In this document: positions 1 through 12,012 of the stretch, in pieces
How positions within the stretch are numbered: position 1 is the first letter of the stretch
Layout: each line of letters starts with the position of its first letter
Source of the DNA: Siphlonurus alternatus
Lineage: Eukaryota > Arthropoda > Insecta > Ephemeroptera > Siphlonuridae
Reading direction: 5' to 3'
DNA: 64,000 nt
Assembly (NCBI GenBank): GCA_949825025.1
Contig: OX463781.1
Span: 42,835,469-42,899,468 of the forward strand
Translations under genes and position numbers: made by a program
The notes under the pieces: generated by a model
The model's database searches: none
What the model was told of the DNA's origin: nothing
The model's input: the letters and a program-made list of their open reading frames with translations, nothing else

Positions 1-607
1 TTTATACACAGACAACTCTATTCACAATTTAATATTTTAATAACTATACAAAAACATGCTTTAAAGTGCACACACAAAAAAAAAGTGATAGAATTATATA
101 AAATTTAATTTAAAAGTTGACTTAAATTTATAATATATATTTGAGGAATAGTTTTATAAAAAATATATTTTTTAAAAATAGTTTATAAATAAATGGATTT
201 TAATTGAAAATCATGTCATCGTAAGGTTAGGTTCAGAATCATAATATAATTATTATTATATTTCGAATGAGTCGAATTTCATGACTCATTCCCTGCCTAT
301 ATGCAGCCCGCTGTGTTCGATACCTTTGCGATGATATGTTAAGGTGCTAACTGTTTAATTGATATTATTCATTATTCCAAGTTGAAATAAATTTTCTTAT
401 TTTTTTCGCAATTTCTCTGCTCGTCAAATTTAATCGTTTTTGAGGAAAAAAGAGGGATGTCTTCTTTCTTCTTACTGAACATAAAATATTTGACAAATTG
501 TGCCCATGTCTTCCCCATTTTTGGCGAGGAAAATTGTTTTTGAGGTAAAAAGACGTAATAAGATTATATATTTAGACGTTTAAAGGATGAGTTGAAATTT
601 TCAGCTA
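1..607. other. AT-rich intergenic DNA with a dispersed repeat fragment
   Basis: No coding region is supported. Bases about 400-600 hold a motif cluster (GTTTTTGAGGTAAAAAGACG, then TAATAAGATTATATATTTAGACG) that recurs near 16.55 kb. The related signature TTTTTTCCTCCTATTTTGCA occurs near 16.42 and 53.90 kb. This is probably an old interspersed repeat; its class cannot be told from the sequence. Confidence 0.4.
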
Positions 608-800
608 AAGGCGGATTCAGATGGCGACAACGGCGATGCGACGCGATTTTGACGTAAAAGCTGTAAAATCCTATGCGGCAGCGAATTCGCCAAGAATCGC
701 GTTAATTACGATGGTCTTTTTCTTTTAATATTGTTACAGTAAATGCGCATTAATATTCGAGTCGCGTTGCATGATAAAAATCGCCATATGAATCCGCCTT
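608..800. mobile_element. CpG-rich palindromic MITE, family J copy 1
   Basis: The ends are inverted repeats: AAGGCGGATTCAGATGGCGA at the left and its near-complement TCGCCATATGAATCCGCCTT at the right. The interior (GGCGATGCGACGCG, CCTATGCGGC, AATCGCGTTAATTAC) is much richer in CpG than the surrounding DNA. At 193 bp with no frame it is a non-autonomous DNA element. Copies 2 and 3 share the interior. No clear target duplication is visible, so the superfamily is open. Confidence 0.75.
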
Positions 801-807
801 AACAAGT

Positions 808-1034
808 AAAGACGAATTCAGATGGCGACAACGGCGATGCGACGCGATTTTGTCACACAAGCTGTGAAATAAATCCTATGCGGCGAGCGAATTCGAAAGG
901 TTGCGGCAGCGAAATCGCGTTAATTACGATGTTCTTTATTTTAATCGCCAAATATGGCCGTCAATGGATGTTACAGCAAGTGCGCATTATTCGCGTCGCG
1001 TCGCATGATAAAAATCGCCATGTGAATGAGCCTT
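808..1034. mobile_element. CpG-rich palindromic MITE, family J copy 2
   Basis: It lies only 7 bp beyond copy 1, in the same orientation. It shares the end AATTCAGATGGCGACAACGG, the core GATGCGACGCGATTTTG and the right end TCGCCATGTGAATGAGCCTT. It is longer than copy 1 by an internal segment (CAAATATGGCCGTCAATGG) that is also present in copy 3, so copy 1 is probably the deleted form. An open frame running from 878 through this copy is incidental. Confidence 0.72.
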
Positions 1035-2762
1035 TAGGTAGACTTTTATTTGAAAATTTACTAGAGACTTACAATTCAAAACTGAGGAAACTGTGGAAAT
1101 GTGTCTATGATAATTTTGTTTCAATCAATCTTGGGAAAAGGAAAGCAAATTATTATTTTTATCTTTGAATTTAAACAGTGAATAACCTGAATGGAATTTT
1201 TCTTTACATATATAAATGCATTTATGTAGATAATTAATGTAATTATGTTATGTAACGCCTTTCTAAAAATATTTGCATGATTATGAGGTCACAGTGTTTT
1301 GCATTTTGATTTTAAGAATTATAGAGGGTTAACTAAATTGAAAACAAGTAACTTGATTTGTTCTATATAACAAAATATTTAATGTAATTGTTCTTCAGTT
1401 GCATGCGAAACCTCACAAAAGTAGTCTTCTTGTTATTAACAGGTCTTTGTTTGTCTCGGACGTGCATACGACTTGCATGTTTACTCCTCCAGTGCACAAT
1501 GGAGTGTCAAGTCAAAGTGTTAACCTGAACAGGCACCATTGTTCTCCAAGTGTTTCTCAGCTTCCGTGCCTTTCCTCTATTACACAAAGTGCACTTTAAA
1601 GTGCAGTTCTATAACGTCGCCTGTCTTATGTTCAAGCACCAAGATAATTACAGTAAAGTATAAACACATTGTATGTGGAGCGAGATATTTGTTTACAACA
1701 GAGTAATTTTCTATGATGGAGATGAAGTATTCATTAAAACTTTTAATTGTTATTATTGATGTTCTAAGAGAATATAATTATATAATACACATATATAAAA
1801 TTATATAATATATTATAAAATAAAAATACTTTTCTAAATTAATTTTTTATATTTATATGATATGAAAATAATGAAAATAAAAATCAAGAAAAATCAATGC
1901 ACCAGAATTAATAATATATAATTAATATGGTTATTTTTTAAAATGAAAATTTTGTTTCTTGATTTTGTATAAAATTTAAAATTAAATTTTAAAAGTTCAC
2001 TTAATGATTTAGTGATATTGGGAATACAAAAACAAAACTATCGTATTATAGTAGAATTAATCACGACATAGTTTATCACAGTTTCATATTCAATGTACAG
2101 TACAGTTCGTACTGCCCATTAATTTTATTTTTTCAGGCTTATTTAGGTTCATAAATGTATATATATGTATATATATATATATAAAACAACACATTTTTCA
2201 AGTATTTAGACAGAAAAGTACGTCTCGTTTTCATCGATAAAATACGTTTTTTTTTGTAAATATACCTTTACAATATTTTTGTTATATTAAAATTAATACT
2301 AAAATAATAATTATATAAAGATTATCATAATAAAAATAATTTAAAGGAAAATTTTGATCAAAAGTATAGTAAAATATATTTTGTAGTCTTTGATCTCTTC
2401 ATTATGGCTGTGGATGTTTAGGGAGTTAAAGTTTGCTTATAAGTTCAGTTTGACGGCTTACGTAGGGCACAACCTGCCCCGGGCCTTCAGATTAGCTCAG
2501 TTGCCTGCCTTCCCAGGTAGAACTTGTGAGAGTTCTCGGAGTAAAGCTGCGCTCCCATGCGATGCAAAAGTTGATTCCAAACCCTCCATGAAATAACCAA
2601 GTAATTAATTAATTTTTTTTATATTATTTTGATGTTTTCTCCTCAAAATCAAGTTAAACACAATAAAGATGTATCACGAAAATATATGGGAATATATTTT
2701 GTAAAGCTGTGACGTAATAGCCTGTTTCTTCTTGAATTTGAGGCAAAAAAAATGTAAAAATG
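1035..2762. other. AT-rich intergenic DNA, no gene seen
   Basis: No frame here resembles a known protein. Two less AT-rich islands stand out, about 1390-1620 and 2440-2590. The second contains GATTAGCTCAGTTG, which looks like a tRNA A box, but no acceptor stem or B box can be assembled around it. A short (TA)n run lies at about 2157-2181. Confidence 0.4.
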
Positions 2763-3084
2763 CAATGGACAATTTGCATGACAATTTTTTATTGCAGAAA
2801 TGGATAGAGGGTGCAAAGTTATGCTACTCTGAATTTTTTCAGATTTTTTAGAGACCAGGAACTATTTTTAAAAATTATTGAAAGTCGATTTTATGACGTC
2901 ACGAGGAGTCTGTCCTTAAGAAAAGGATAGGCGTTAAACGCCCGTGACGTCATAAAACTCACGTTCAATAATTTTTTAAAAATAGTTCCCGTTCTCAAAA
3001 AAATCTGAAAAAAGTCAGAGTAGCATAATTTGGTACCCTCTATCCATTTCTGTAATAAAGAAATGTCATGCAAATTGTCCATTG
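2763..3084. mobile_element. Palindromic MITE family A, copy 1 (paired TGACGTCA)
   Basis: About 320 bp that fold almost end to end. The left arm starts CAATGGACAATTTGCATGAC and the right arm ends with its complement. Conserved arm blocks in order are ATTGCAGAAATGGATAGAGG, GTGCAAAGTTATGCTACTCT, TTTTCAGATTTTTTAGAGA and TATGACGTCACGAGGAG. The two arms each carry one TGACGTCA octamer (2894-2901 and 2945-2952) beside a short central loop. Frames within it are chance. At least seven other copies or half copies lie in this window. Confidence 0.85.
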
Positions 3085-3467
3085 TAGCTCGTTTTGTCCT
3101 CTATATTTGCAAAAATATAAAATTACTCTTTGGCAAGTTGCGTATGATGTCATTATTAACAGAACTTGCAGTTGACAATAATTAAGGTTATTCTGGTGAT
3201 TTTTAACATTATTTTTGTAAAAGGGGGGGGGGAGTGAATCCAATTTTGACTTAATTATTTTGCTATACTTCAGTTAATATACCGGGCGATATGTCGACTA
3301 TTGAATTTTACGTAAAATGTGCTTAAAATTGTATCACGTTCATCCATCGTAATCCTGAATAAAATATTTTACGTTGGACGCTATAGACCTCATGTAATTG
3401 GTTAAATTATGTTAAAGTTTGCTCCAAACAGCTGTTGAGATTTACATTTCACTGGTGACTGAACATG

Positions 3468-3652
3468 TTGCCAAAGTAAGAGAACACAACTTGAGAGGTA
3501 ATTTCGTGCTAGTAAAATAAAGGGAATTTTCCTTGTTATACAATACCGGGAAATCAAAATACTTGAAAGTGAGATTGCTATAGCTATACTGCTGAGGTTT
3601 GCACTTACAACTGAAGAGTTAACGGTAAATACATACCTTTACATCAAGTTTG
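3468..3652 (+). repeat. Direct repeat unit O, copy 1
   Basis: The block running from CCAAAGTAAGAGAACACAA through ATACAATACCGGGAAATC to GAAAGTGAGATTGCTA and on into CATACCTTTA recurs in the same orientation about 800 bp downstream. Neither copy has inverted ends or a coding frame. It is a segmental duplication or a low-copy interspersed repeat. Confidence 0.7.
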
Positions 3653-3857
3653 ATTTTTTTTTATTATTTCATGGTGATTAACTATATATAAGGAAATGAA
3701 ATTTCAGTATATAATTAAAATGTATACTTCATGCACTTAAAACCTGTAAAATTTACGTAACTTTGTTGTCATTATATTTAAATAATAATGTAGCTATTTG
3801 TATAAAAATTTACACTTAATTGTCTGTATTGAAATCAATTAACATTAAATCAATTCA

Positions 3858-3990
3858 TTTACATACAATGATGTACAGTCGTCGAATCGTAAAATATCCT
3901 TTTGTAGTTTGTAAGAATAACACAAGACATGTGGTGATTATAAAGGCTGCAAGTGGGAACTTTTCCAAAGCAACATGTGAACGTCATTTA
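3858..3990. mobile_element. Degenerate palindromic repeat family M, copy 1
   Basis: It shares GATGTACAGTCGTCG, TAAGAATAACACAAG and AAAGGCTGCAAGTG with a better preserved copy at about 26.82-26.97 kb, where the two arms clearly pair. An 81-codon open frame that starts upstream at 3820 and runs across it has no recognisable protein features. Confidence 0.5.
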
Positions 3991-4265
3991 AAAAATAGCA
4001 CACTAAAAATAAAATTAATGGTAATTTCAAATTTACTTACTCAAAGGAGGGTTTTTTATGATTAAAAATATAATGCAATTTATGCGTTTAGTAAATAACG
4101 TATTTCCTCATTACATAATATAGTTAATAGCGTAGTTGAAATTAAAAAAAAAAAAAAAAATCATATTCAAATCACAAATTGTGATATTTCTGGGTAAAGA
4201 TTTCCATTGTAATTTATCCTCCATGTAAAATTAGCTTTCAAGTCCCTCTCTGAGAAGATTTGAGT

Positions 4266-4430
4266 TTACCAAAGTAAGAGAACACAATTTTGGAGGTTAT
4301 TTTGTGCCAATACAATAAAGGGAAAATCTCTTTGTTATACAATACCGGGAAATCAAAATACTTGAAAGTGAGATTGCTACCTACTGAGGTTTCTACTTAA
4401 AACTGAAGATAAACACATCCCTTTATATAA
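4266..4430 (+). repeat. Direct repeat unit O, copy 2
   Basis: Second copy of the block at 3468-3652, in the same orientation, with CCAAAGTAAGAGAACACAA and AATACCGGGAAATCAAAATA kept intact and a short deletion after GATTGCTA. The divergence is visible throughout, so the duplication is not recent. Confidence 0.7.
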
Positions 4431-4564
4431 TTAACAAGTTTAGTGAAGTTGAAATTCGAGGTGAGCTCCTCAGCCTCTTGAAGTGACAAAGAAAGTACAG
4501 ATGACGTCACAACTCAGGGAATGTTTGAGAAAGTGGTCAGATAATAAGGGGGAGACAGAAATGG

Positions 4565-4822
4565 TACAGGTACAGTTATGTTAAAAAAACTGGAACACGT
4601 TGGATGTTGAAGTGCTGAAATGAGCACCATCAATTCACTCCTTGGTTTATCTGACAACACCATCGCGAAGTTCAGGTGAGGTGACTCACAGTTGCTCAAG
4701 CCTACGTGGCCAAAATAATATACAGTGTTGCCAGTCAGCATTACGAGTGAAACGATGGTGCTAATTTCAACACTCCAGCATGTGACATGTTCCACTTTTA
4801 ATATATAACCATAACTGTACAA
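4565..4822. mobile_element. Palindromic MITE, about 258 bp
   Basis: The left arm (GGTACAGTTATGTT, then GGAACACGTTGGATGTTGAA and GTGCTGAAATGAGCACCA) is mirrored by the right arm (TGGTGCTAATTTCAACAC, GCATGTGACATGTTCCAC, CATAACTGTAC). Arm identity is moderate. The 102-codon antisense frame over it is a by-product of the palindrome. No second copy was noticed. Confidence 0.68.
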
Positions 4823-5411
4823 TGTATACTACAGCAACTATCGTCATAAGAAAACGATTGAAAAGGTTGTATTTTATAATATGTACCCTACTTTATCAAT
4901 GTATTATCATGCAGGGTTTGAGATAATAATGGATGATAAGAGGGCATGCAATTTTCAACATTTTAGATTGAATTAAAAGAAAAATTTAGTCAAAGTTGAA
5001 TTTTCTTGTTCTTTAAAACAAAGTTTAAATGTGAAATAATTTTTTAAGTTATGATGAATCCTCATTTACTCAATAAGAATAGAGATGTAATTAATAATTT
5101 TATATAATTTTTTATATAAATAATATATTGAACAGGAATAGAACAAAATAATAATCACAAAAAATCAAACATATATTATATGCAAACAAGAGAGTACTAA
5201 ACTCTATACTCTTAAAAATTTCCACCTGTGAGTTTAAGCAACGTTTCAATTCTCATGTGTGACATGTGTCCTAATATTTATGTATAGTTTCCAATTTTTC
5301 GTTTACATATAATGCAGGTTGCCCATACAGTATAGTATGTGGGAAAATAAACACAGGTAGAAGGAGTTTTGCCTCTAAGGCATAACAATAAGCATAATAA
5401 ATTTTAAAAAC

Positions 5412-5542
5412 AATAGGTCTGTTCGTAAATACACAATCAGAAAGAATTGATTATATGAGATGAACCTTCTTTACATATAACATATAAGGTTCATCACAAA
5501 TAATCGATTCTTTCTGATTGTGTATTTACGAACAGACCTATT
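5412..5542. mobile_element. Near-perfect hairpin MITE, family Q copy 1
   Basis: 131 bp with near-perfect arms of about 36 bp. The left end is AATAGGTCTGTTCGTAAATA and the right end is its exact complement TATTTACGAACAGACCTATT. The arms continue with CACAATCAGAAAGAAT. The outer TAGGTCTGTTCGTAAA motif recurs at 34.30 kb and, in diverged form, at 23.44 kb, with different interiors. Confidence 0.82.
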
Positions 5543-7309
5543 ATCTGTTCGAATAGCATAAGAATCTTCCAATATATATATAAATTAATAAAATAAAAAT
5601 GAACCTTTGATAAGATTCACACCTACTGAATTATAAAAGTGCGGACGGCCTCGCTGCTTACATTCCTGACGTTTTTATCAATATTATTTTGAAATTCAAT
5701 GAGGCTTGCAAATTTTCTGATTTTCTAAGCAAAGCACGCATGAGCAAGGCGGGCCGACACGGAAGAGATTAGGTTGCGGAGGTCCAGGGTCGAAAAAAAA
5801 AAAGGCAGGTCCGTCACTGAGGGTCCTTGGAAGCCATCTTGGAGAACGGTCTTCTTTTAAAAGGCGAGTTCTGATCTGAGAATTTGTAAACTGTAATAAT
5901 TAATTTAAACACTTAATGTTGTAAATTAAATATTACGAATAGAACTATATAGTAAGAAGGCCAATTGGTATTACAATAAATGTACTTAAAAATTAATATA
6001 TTTTGCATTTTTTAATAACTTTAGTACATTAAAATTTAGTAATATAATTTTAATGTAAACTTATAATTTAATATTTCATGCAGATTTATTCAACTTTGAA
6101 GACTAAAGAAAATATCTCATATGCATATTGAATTCTAAATGTTGTTATAAGTTCTATATATTCTTACACGTATATGATATTACGCAATTTAAAATAAAAT
6201 AAATAATAATATATTCAAGAACACATTTTTTTTTAATAACTGAGAAATGATACATAAAAGATGATAAATTTTCATCTCAATTGAAATTGAAATAACGACT
6301 TGGAATTATCAACTTTGAAAACAAAGAGAAATGCATTTCTCATATTACCCTGAGGTAAGATATACTGGATTTTGTTGAGTTACGACAAAACGCAATAATA
6401 ACGGAATAATGATACCCTAGTTATTACGTCTCACCTTTTAAATTCTTGGAATAAAAACATACGTCAAAGGCATTGTTGCAGCAAAGAATACAATACACAA
6501 AGAAGTATAGCTCCAAATAGCATCCTCAAAAGCCAACATTGGCAAGTCGTATCTGACCCTTGCACAATTTTGACACTCTGACAACAATGTTCACCGGGAA
6601 AACCTTAGATTCGACTTTTGTATTGTTGAACTTCGATATGCAACCTTACTGTCTGCATGTTGTTGAGCGGCTTTGGTGATCTACACTGAGAAAATATTAT
6701 TGATGACTATTATGGTTGGCACACTCACTTGTCATTATCAAAAGTGTTTTCATAATTGTTTTAGTGTAAATTAAATTGCGCAGTCTTGTTGGTAAAAAAA
6801 AACTTTAAAAACCTGACACATGATATAGGGACATACTGCAGTATTTACTACCCTCTAACACACCCAATCAGCATTTAAGGGTAAATGCAATAATTCTTAA
6901 TATGAAGTATTGAATATTCATACTGAAAAAAATTATAAAATTACTATTCAGTCGAGTGATTGATATCACAATATTGTTTGATGAAAAGTCTTTCTTGATT
7001 GACCAATGAATTAAGATAAATAATGCAAGGTTATCTCTTATATATTCTCAAAGAAATACATTTTCTCTTCATATAGCAACGATTAAACACAAAATATTTA
7101 AACAAAAACCCTATCCTAAGTGATGTGATTTTCATCGTTTGGTATTAATGAATTATTTCATCAGGGAAGCTTGAGATTATATTGATAGTCGTAAATGAAA
7201 GTTAAAAAAAATATATATCAAACCATGCATATATAATATTAAATTTAAACATCAATACGATTTAATTGTAAAAAAGCGTGTATTTGATATCCATCCTTTT
7301 GGGAAAAAC
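5543..7309. other. Intergenic DNA, no gene seen
   Basis: Mostly AT-rich. A GC-richer stretch at about 5640-5870 (GTGCGGACGGCCTCGCTGC and GGAAGCCATCTTGGAGAACG) could be an exon or promoter fragment, but it has no sustained frame and no recognisable motif. A second mixed-composition stretch lies at about 6450-6640. Confidence 0.35.
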
Positions 7310-7430
7310 TACAATGTACAACCTATAAATAAATATATTTTATTGCAGAAATGAATAGAATAAGTAATCAAAATATGCTACTCTGAAAATTTCAGATTCC
7401 AGGAACTATTTTTTAAAAAAAATTATCTAA
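7310..7430. mobile_element. Family A MITE, one arm only
   Basis: It carries one arm of family A: TTTTATTGCAGAAATGAATA, ATATGCTACTCTGAAAA, TTCAGATTCCAGGAACTATT. There is no matching opposite arm and no central TGACGTCA. It is a broken half copy. Confidence 0.65.
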
Positions 7431-8304
7431 ATTGCGGCCACTCTCAAATCTATAAACCTGAACTTTTAATATATATTTTTTTAAGTGGTTTCGTACTCAG
7501 AATAGTCTTAAAATATTTGAAAATAATTTGATACACTTTATTAATAAAATATTTTCATGGATGTAAGTACATAAAATATTTCCAATTATTTTCAATCATT
7601 ATACATGAATAACGTTTTCTCAGTGTACGATGCTGTCAGAGGCTGCGGTTCACAGCAAAGAGTGATCTGGCGCTGATTGCCTTGTGCTCTTTATACACCA
7701 AGCAGCCAGTCAGCTACACGCTCTGCATGACAATAACCTAAACCTTATGTAGAACCCAACACATGTAATACGAACCCTTTCTACCAATCGATCTATACAT
7801 ACTAGAACTCACCAGATTAGATTGAAAATATTGATGTATAGTTAACAAAAATGTGACAGAGAGAAATTTCAAGCATTTTTTTAATACTGATTTTTTTTTT
7901 TACTACGGAAGTACATTTATTTATATTAAGTTGGAAACACATAAAACAAAATAAAAATGTTTCAAGTCAGCTAGCTATCATAGTTAATAAATTATTTAAA
8001 GGTTTACCTTTATGGCATTAGAAAAAGAAATTGAAAACCATTTTTAGTAATTTAAAAGAATTAAAAAGCTTTTTTTAACGATTAGGGTACTACAGAGTCA
8101 AAGTATATTCCTGTAAAAAAATCACAATAAATAAATAAATTTCGAGAGTGTTTTTAAACCGAATCGCTGATGACTTATAAGCGAAAATACTTTTGAGGAA
8201 ATTTAAGTGGGTGCTTTCTTACAAAAGTCTGGTTTCCGTCTTTTAAGGTATAAAATTCTAGTTAAATTTTTTTTTAATACTGTTCAGACAGATCTACTTC
8301 AAAC

Positions 8305-8640
8305 TTTGTATACCACCTAATTGATGACGATTTTAAAGTACACTGAATGTATTATTAAAATCAAAGAGGCTAATTTGGAAATCTCGATTAATTGAAATAT
8401 TATATTGTTTACTGCCCGTTGGTTAAGTAGTGAACTTTTTTAAAAAAAAGTGAAAATGCCTAAAAATTACATTCAAAATATGAAAATGTAAATTTCAGAC
8501 ACAACAACATTTTCATGTTTTTTCTAAAGTTTAGTACTTAACAATGAATTTTATTTAATCGAGATTTCTAAATTAGCCTCTTTGATTCTAATAAGATTTA
8601 CAGAATATTTTTAAATCATCATTAATTAGGTGGCATTGTT
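8305..8640. mobile_element. Palindromic MITE, about 335 bp
   Basis: The left arm has CCACCTAATTGATGACGATT and AAATCAAAGAGGCTAATTTG followed by ATCTCGATTAA. It is mirrored by TTAATCGAGATTTCTAAATT, AGCCTCTTTGATT and AATCATCATTAATTAGGTGG. The loop contains a second, weaker inverted pair. A loosely similar non-palindromic segment seems to lie near 35.22-35.42 kb. Confidence 0.7.
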
Positions 8641-10279
8641 CATAAATTATATATAAAAAGTATGAAAATGTGATTATTTGCATTTACTTTGTTGTAATTA
8701 GCATGTAATTAAAGTTAAATATATTTAAATTAACAAAGCTGTATTGACAATAAATTATCGTGATAATTAAAATTTATGTTCCTCCTTGTTCTATATTTTT
8801 ACTCGCCAAGAAGCTGTGTGTTTTATCTTGACATTGTAATAATTTTGAATGAGAATTTTTTATTCAATTTTGGTGAAAACATTGTATCATATTTTTTTTT
8901 TATAATACGAGCAATTCAAGAAAGTATCCAGGATTCTGATTAAATACATTAAATGTTTAATTTAAAGTTTAAATCAATGATACTAACCGTGATGAAAATA
9001 AATAAGTTTGATATCTTTCTGAATAACTCTTGTACGTAATTTTCTTCAACAATAATTTTAGAGTACATGTTCCATTAGTGTAAAGAGAATTTATATCACG
9101 CAAAAAAATATAACATTTTCTTGAAATTCAAGGAATTGATACCAACAAAAAAATGTTACAATACACATTTCATTAATTGGAAATAGTTTGAATTCCTATA
9201 TATAGCAACATTGCTAGACAGATAAAAAAAGCCACAATGTATTTCACAACTTCTTTGTTTTTGAAATTCTTATCTTCATCTAACATTAATTAAGAGACAT
9301 CAATTATGGAACAAAAAAAAAAATAATCTTCTTCTTTCTCCGCTCTTGTAATAGATTAATACAGTTAACTTAAAATGACTACTATTCCATCTTATTTAAT
9401 ATTATTGAAACTTCATTTTTTATTACTTCCAAATTTAGTCCACGAAGAGGTGGGAAGTTAAAGTCATTACCCTACAACAAGGTTCAGTTGGGTAAAAAAA
9501 ATCCAGAACACTTATTTAACAATTTATATTATCAGGTTTGTTATTTAAATTTTAAGGTACCATTATTTCACCAAAAATAAAACTAAAAATATAAAATATA
9601 GAATATTGACTACATTGCTTACTGACCAACAAATAAAAAAAAATGAAAGTAATACTTCAGTGATACCACCTTCTCTTATTAATTATTTTTATACATGAAA
9701 TATTTAATAATTTTTTTACCTGGACACAATTAACATATTTACATAAAATGATAATTGCTACCAAATGTTTCATTATTTAATAAAATGGAAATGTTAACTT
9801 ACTGTATCACAGAGGGCATCATAAAATCGTAAATTTGCCATACCGGATGGAAATCACGACCTGAGTTACTGAAAACTTTTACATCACAAACAACGATATT
9901 TCAGTGGCTTAATCATGCTACAATCACGCAAAGAAGCGCTATTTTGGTCTTCATTATTATCTCATTAACCTGAGAGCATTGATAAATAATACTGTACTAC
10001 TCGGAACTTTATTTATGATTCATTTACATAGGTAAATTCGTGTTGAATTGATATATTTCTAGTCGTCTCTCGTCCGAAATAATAATGAACTAAATTTATA
10101 CCTACCAATAATGAATTATCTGCTTTACCTTTAACCTTATGATTGCACTCACCTGGTGTTTTTATTTATTTTATTTTACTATCTCTATCATAGAACTTTA
10201 CAATAATATAGCAGATCGCTCATTACTGCACATGGATAAGAAGATAGCTCGTTATTCCGGATGACATGTGGGTATAACC
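8641..10279. other. AT-rich intergenic DNA, no gene seen
   Basis: Nothing beyond low-complexity A and T runs and short chance frames could be supported. No member of the repeat families listed here was recognised in this stretch. Confidence 0.4.
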
Positions 10280-10540
10280 TACTTGAATTTTTTTATTGCA
10301 TAATTGGAAAAAAGACTTAGCTTTTTTATTATTATTATTTTTTTAGATTTCTTTGAATGCAATAAAATCCTAAAAATCATGCTTAAAAACACTGTGACGT
10401 CATACCCATCATGCAAATATTTAACACGCAAGCATTGAGAAGCACGTTACATGACACAGTGTCTTGCAGCTTGTCTTAAGAGTGTTAGTGGGTTCAAAGA
10501 AATCTATAAAAATAAATTGTCATTACATAAATTGAGGTAC
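10280..10540. mobile_element. Diverged palindromic repeat family V, copy 1
   Basis: The arms AGATTTCTTTGAATGCAATA and GGGTTCAAAGAAATCTATAA pair. The block CACTGTGACGTCATACCCAT is followed by GCAAATATTTAACACGCAAGC. The inverse complement of this layout recurs near 51.09-51.24 kb (GAACCCACCAACACTTTC, CGCTGTGACGTCATAG, ATGCTTACGTGTTAAATATT). Confidence 0.55.
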
Positions 10541-11427
10541 TTTATCCAAACATGTGAATATAAATTATATAAAAAATAATAAATGTTATATATATTTGAT
10601 ACAGGACTGGAATATTATACAGTGTAGAGGCTTTAAATCATTAACTTTTTTGTGGTGTTCCGATTGTTAGTGTTTTTTTTTTAAAAGGCCCGGTTAGGAG
10701 ACGTCAAATTAAAATGAGAAAAAATTGATAATATGAGAAAAAATTGATAAAATATGAGAAAAAAAATTGAAAAATTGTAACATGGTGGCTTGTGGGAAAA
10801 ATTTTCCCTGAGGGAAACACTTGAAACTACATCTCGTTACAAAATAGAGTGATTATTCAACGTAATTACAGGTAAATAAGACATGGAAAGTAGCTTTAGG
10901 AGATATCAATGTTACTTTATGTTTAAATTGTTTAGTCGGTGTTTACACTGTTTCTGAGCTTATTTGCTTCGAGTTAAATGTCTGACATATTCATATTTTA
11001 ATTTCAAACAAACAACAAAAGGCCACAGGTGGTTAATGTATGACTTCATTTAATTTTACTGAATAAAAATTATTTTATTATTTATAAAGAAAAATAACTA
11101 CAATCTCACGGAATAAAAAAAAAATAATAATAATAAAAAAAAAACAGTGAAATATTTAGTCACCTGTAGGTTTTAAATCGGATTTTATCCACTAAATTCC
11201 TAGTATAGAGTGCAAAATGAAAATACAACATGCAAAACATTTTATGTAAAACATTCACAGTGATTAGGTTATTTGTTAATATTTTTGTTAATTAAATGTA
11301 TGCACAAATGTATATTTAGTATTTAAATTATCTGTAGATTGCCGAAAGATATTTTTGATTTTAAGGAGCAAAGAAGACCTCTGACTCTTACGTTAGTTTC
11401 AATATAATACAACAAAAAAAAAACTGA

Positions 11428-11648
11428 TGTTTACTGGTAACAGTCATGGTGGCTCTATTTACCATGGTGCAGTCACGATCGCCTATTTTCAAATTTCGCG
11501 TGTGTACTGTTCCACTTTTTATCCAATCACCGGGCGTAATTGCTGTCACGTGACAAAAATTACGCACTCTGATTGGCCGAGCCTTATACATGGTCTTATC
11601 CGTGTCAGCACCATACTAAATAGAGCCACCATGGTAAGAGTAATAAAA
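11428..11648. mobile_element. Palindromic MITE with GTGGCTCTATTTA arms
   Basis: The left arm is CATGGTGGCTCTATTTACCA then TGGTGCAGTCACG. The right arm is the complement, GTGTCAGCACCATACTAAAT then AGAGCCACCATGG. About 220 bp in all. The loop contains CACGTGAC and weakly paired ATTGGC and GCCAAT-like segments. Two overlapping frames on opposite strands across it are palindrome artefacts. Confidence 0.75.
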
Positions 11649-11869
11649 GCTGAAATTCCCTTGATGATCGATTTGTTACAAAGTGTACAATGGGGAGGGT
11701 TTACAAACAAACCTTTGAACGGGAAGACTAGCAGAAACCACGCACTTCCTACTTCTTAAAATTAAAAATTTAGATTAATTTAAATTACGTCGCTGAGCAA
11801 GTTTACGAATAAAAAAGTGCAATCATCTGCCCTGTACTTCTTGTTCCACACTCGGAACTGGTGAAAGGA

Positions 11870-12012
11870 AAGTGTACAGTGACTGTAAAGTCATCTCCAC
11901 TTATCTTTGGTTTGACGTCAGGAACCTTTTTCCTTATCCTCCAATGCAGTTCTAATGGGAGGGTTGCGTGACATCAAACCATAGATAAGTGGAGATGACT
12001 TTATATACAGAG
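11870..12012. mobile_element. Hairpin repeat with 33-bp arms
   Basis: AAGTCATCTCCACTTATC plus TTTGGTTTGACGTCA at 11889-11921 is the near-perfect complement of TGACATCAAACCATAGATAA plus GTGGAGATGACTT at 11970-12002. Weaker pairing extends outward. The surrounding TTTACGAATA and TTACGAACAG motifs resemble family Q ends, so it may be the core of a larger degraded element. Confidence 0.65.

Noticed and set aside
2485..2545. tRNA gene or tRNA-SINE head
   Set aside because: GATTAGCTCAGTTG resembles an A box, but no B box at the right spacing and no acceptor or anticodon stem could be built.
11388..11759. Opposed 67- and 110-codon frames
   Set aside because: They span a palindromic MITE, where open frames on both strands mirror each other.
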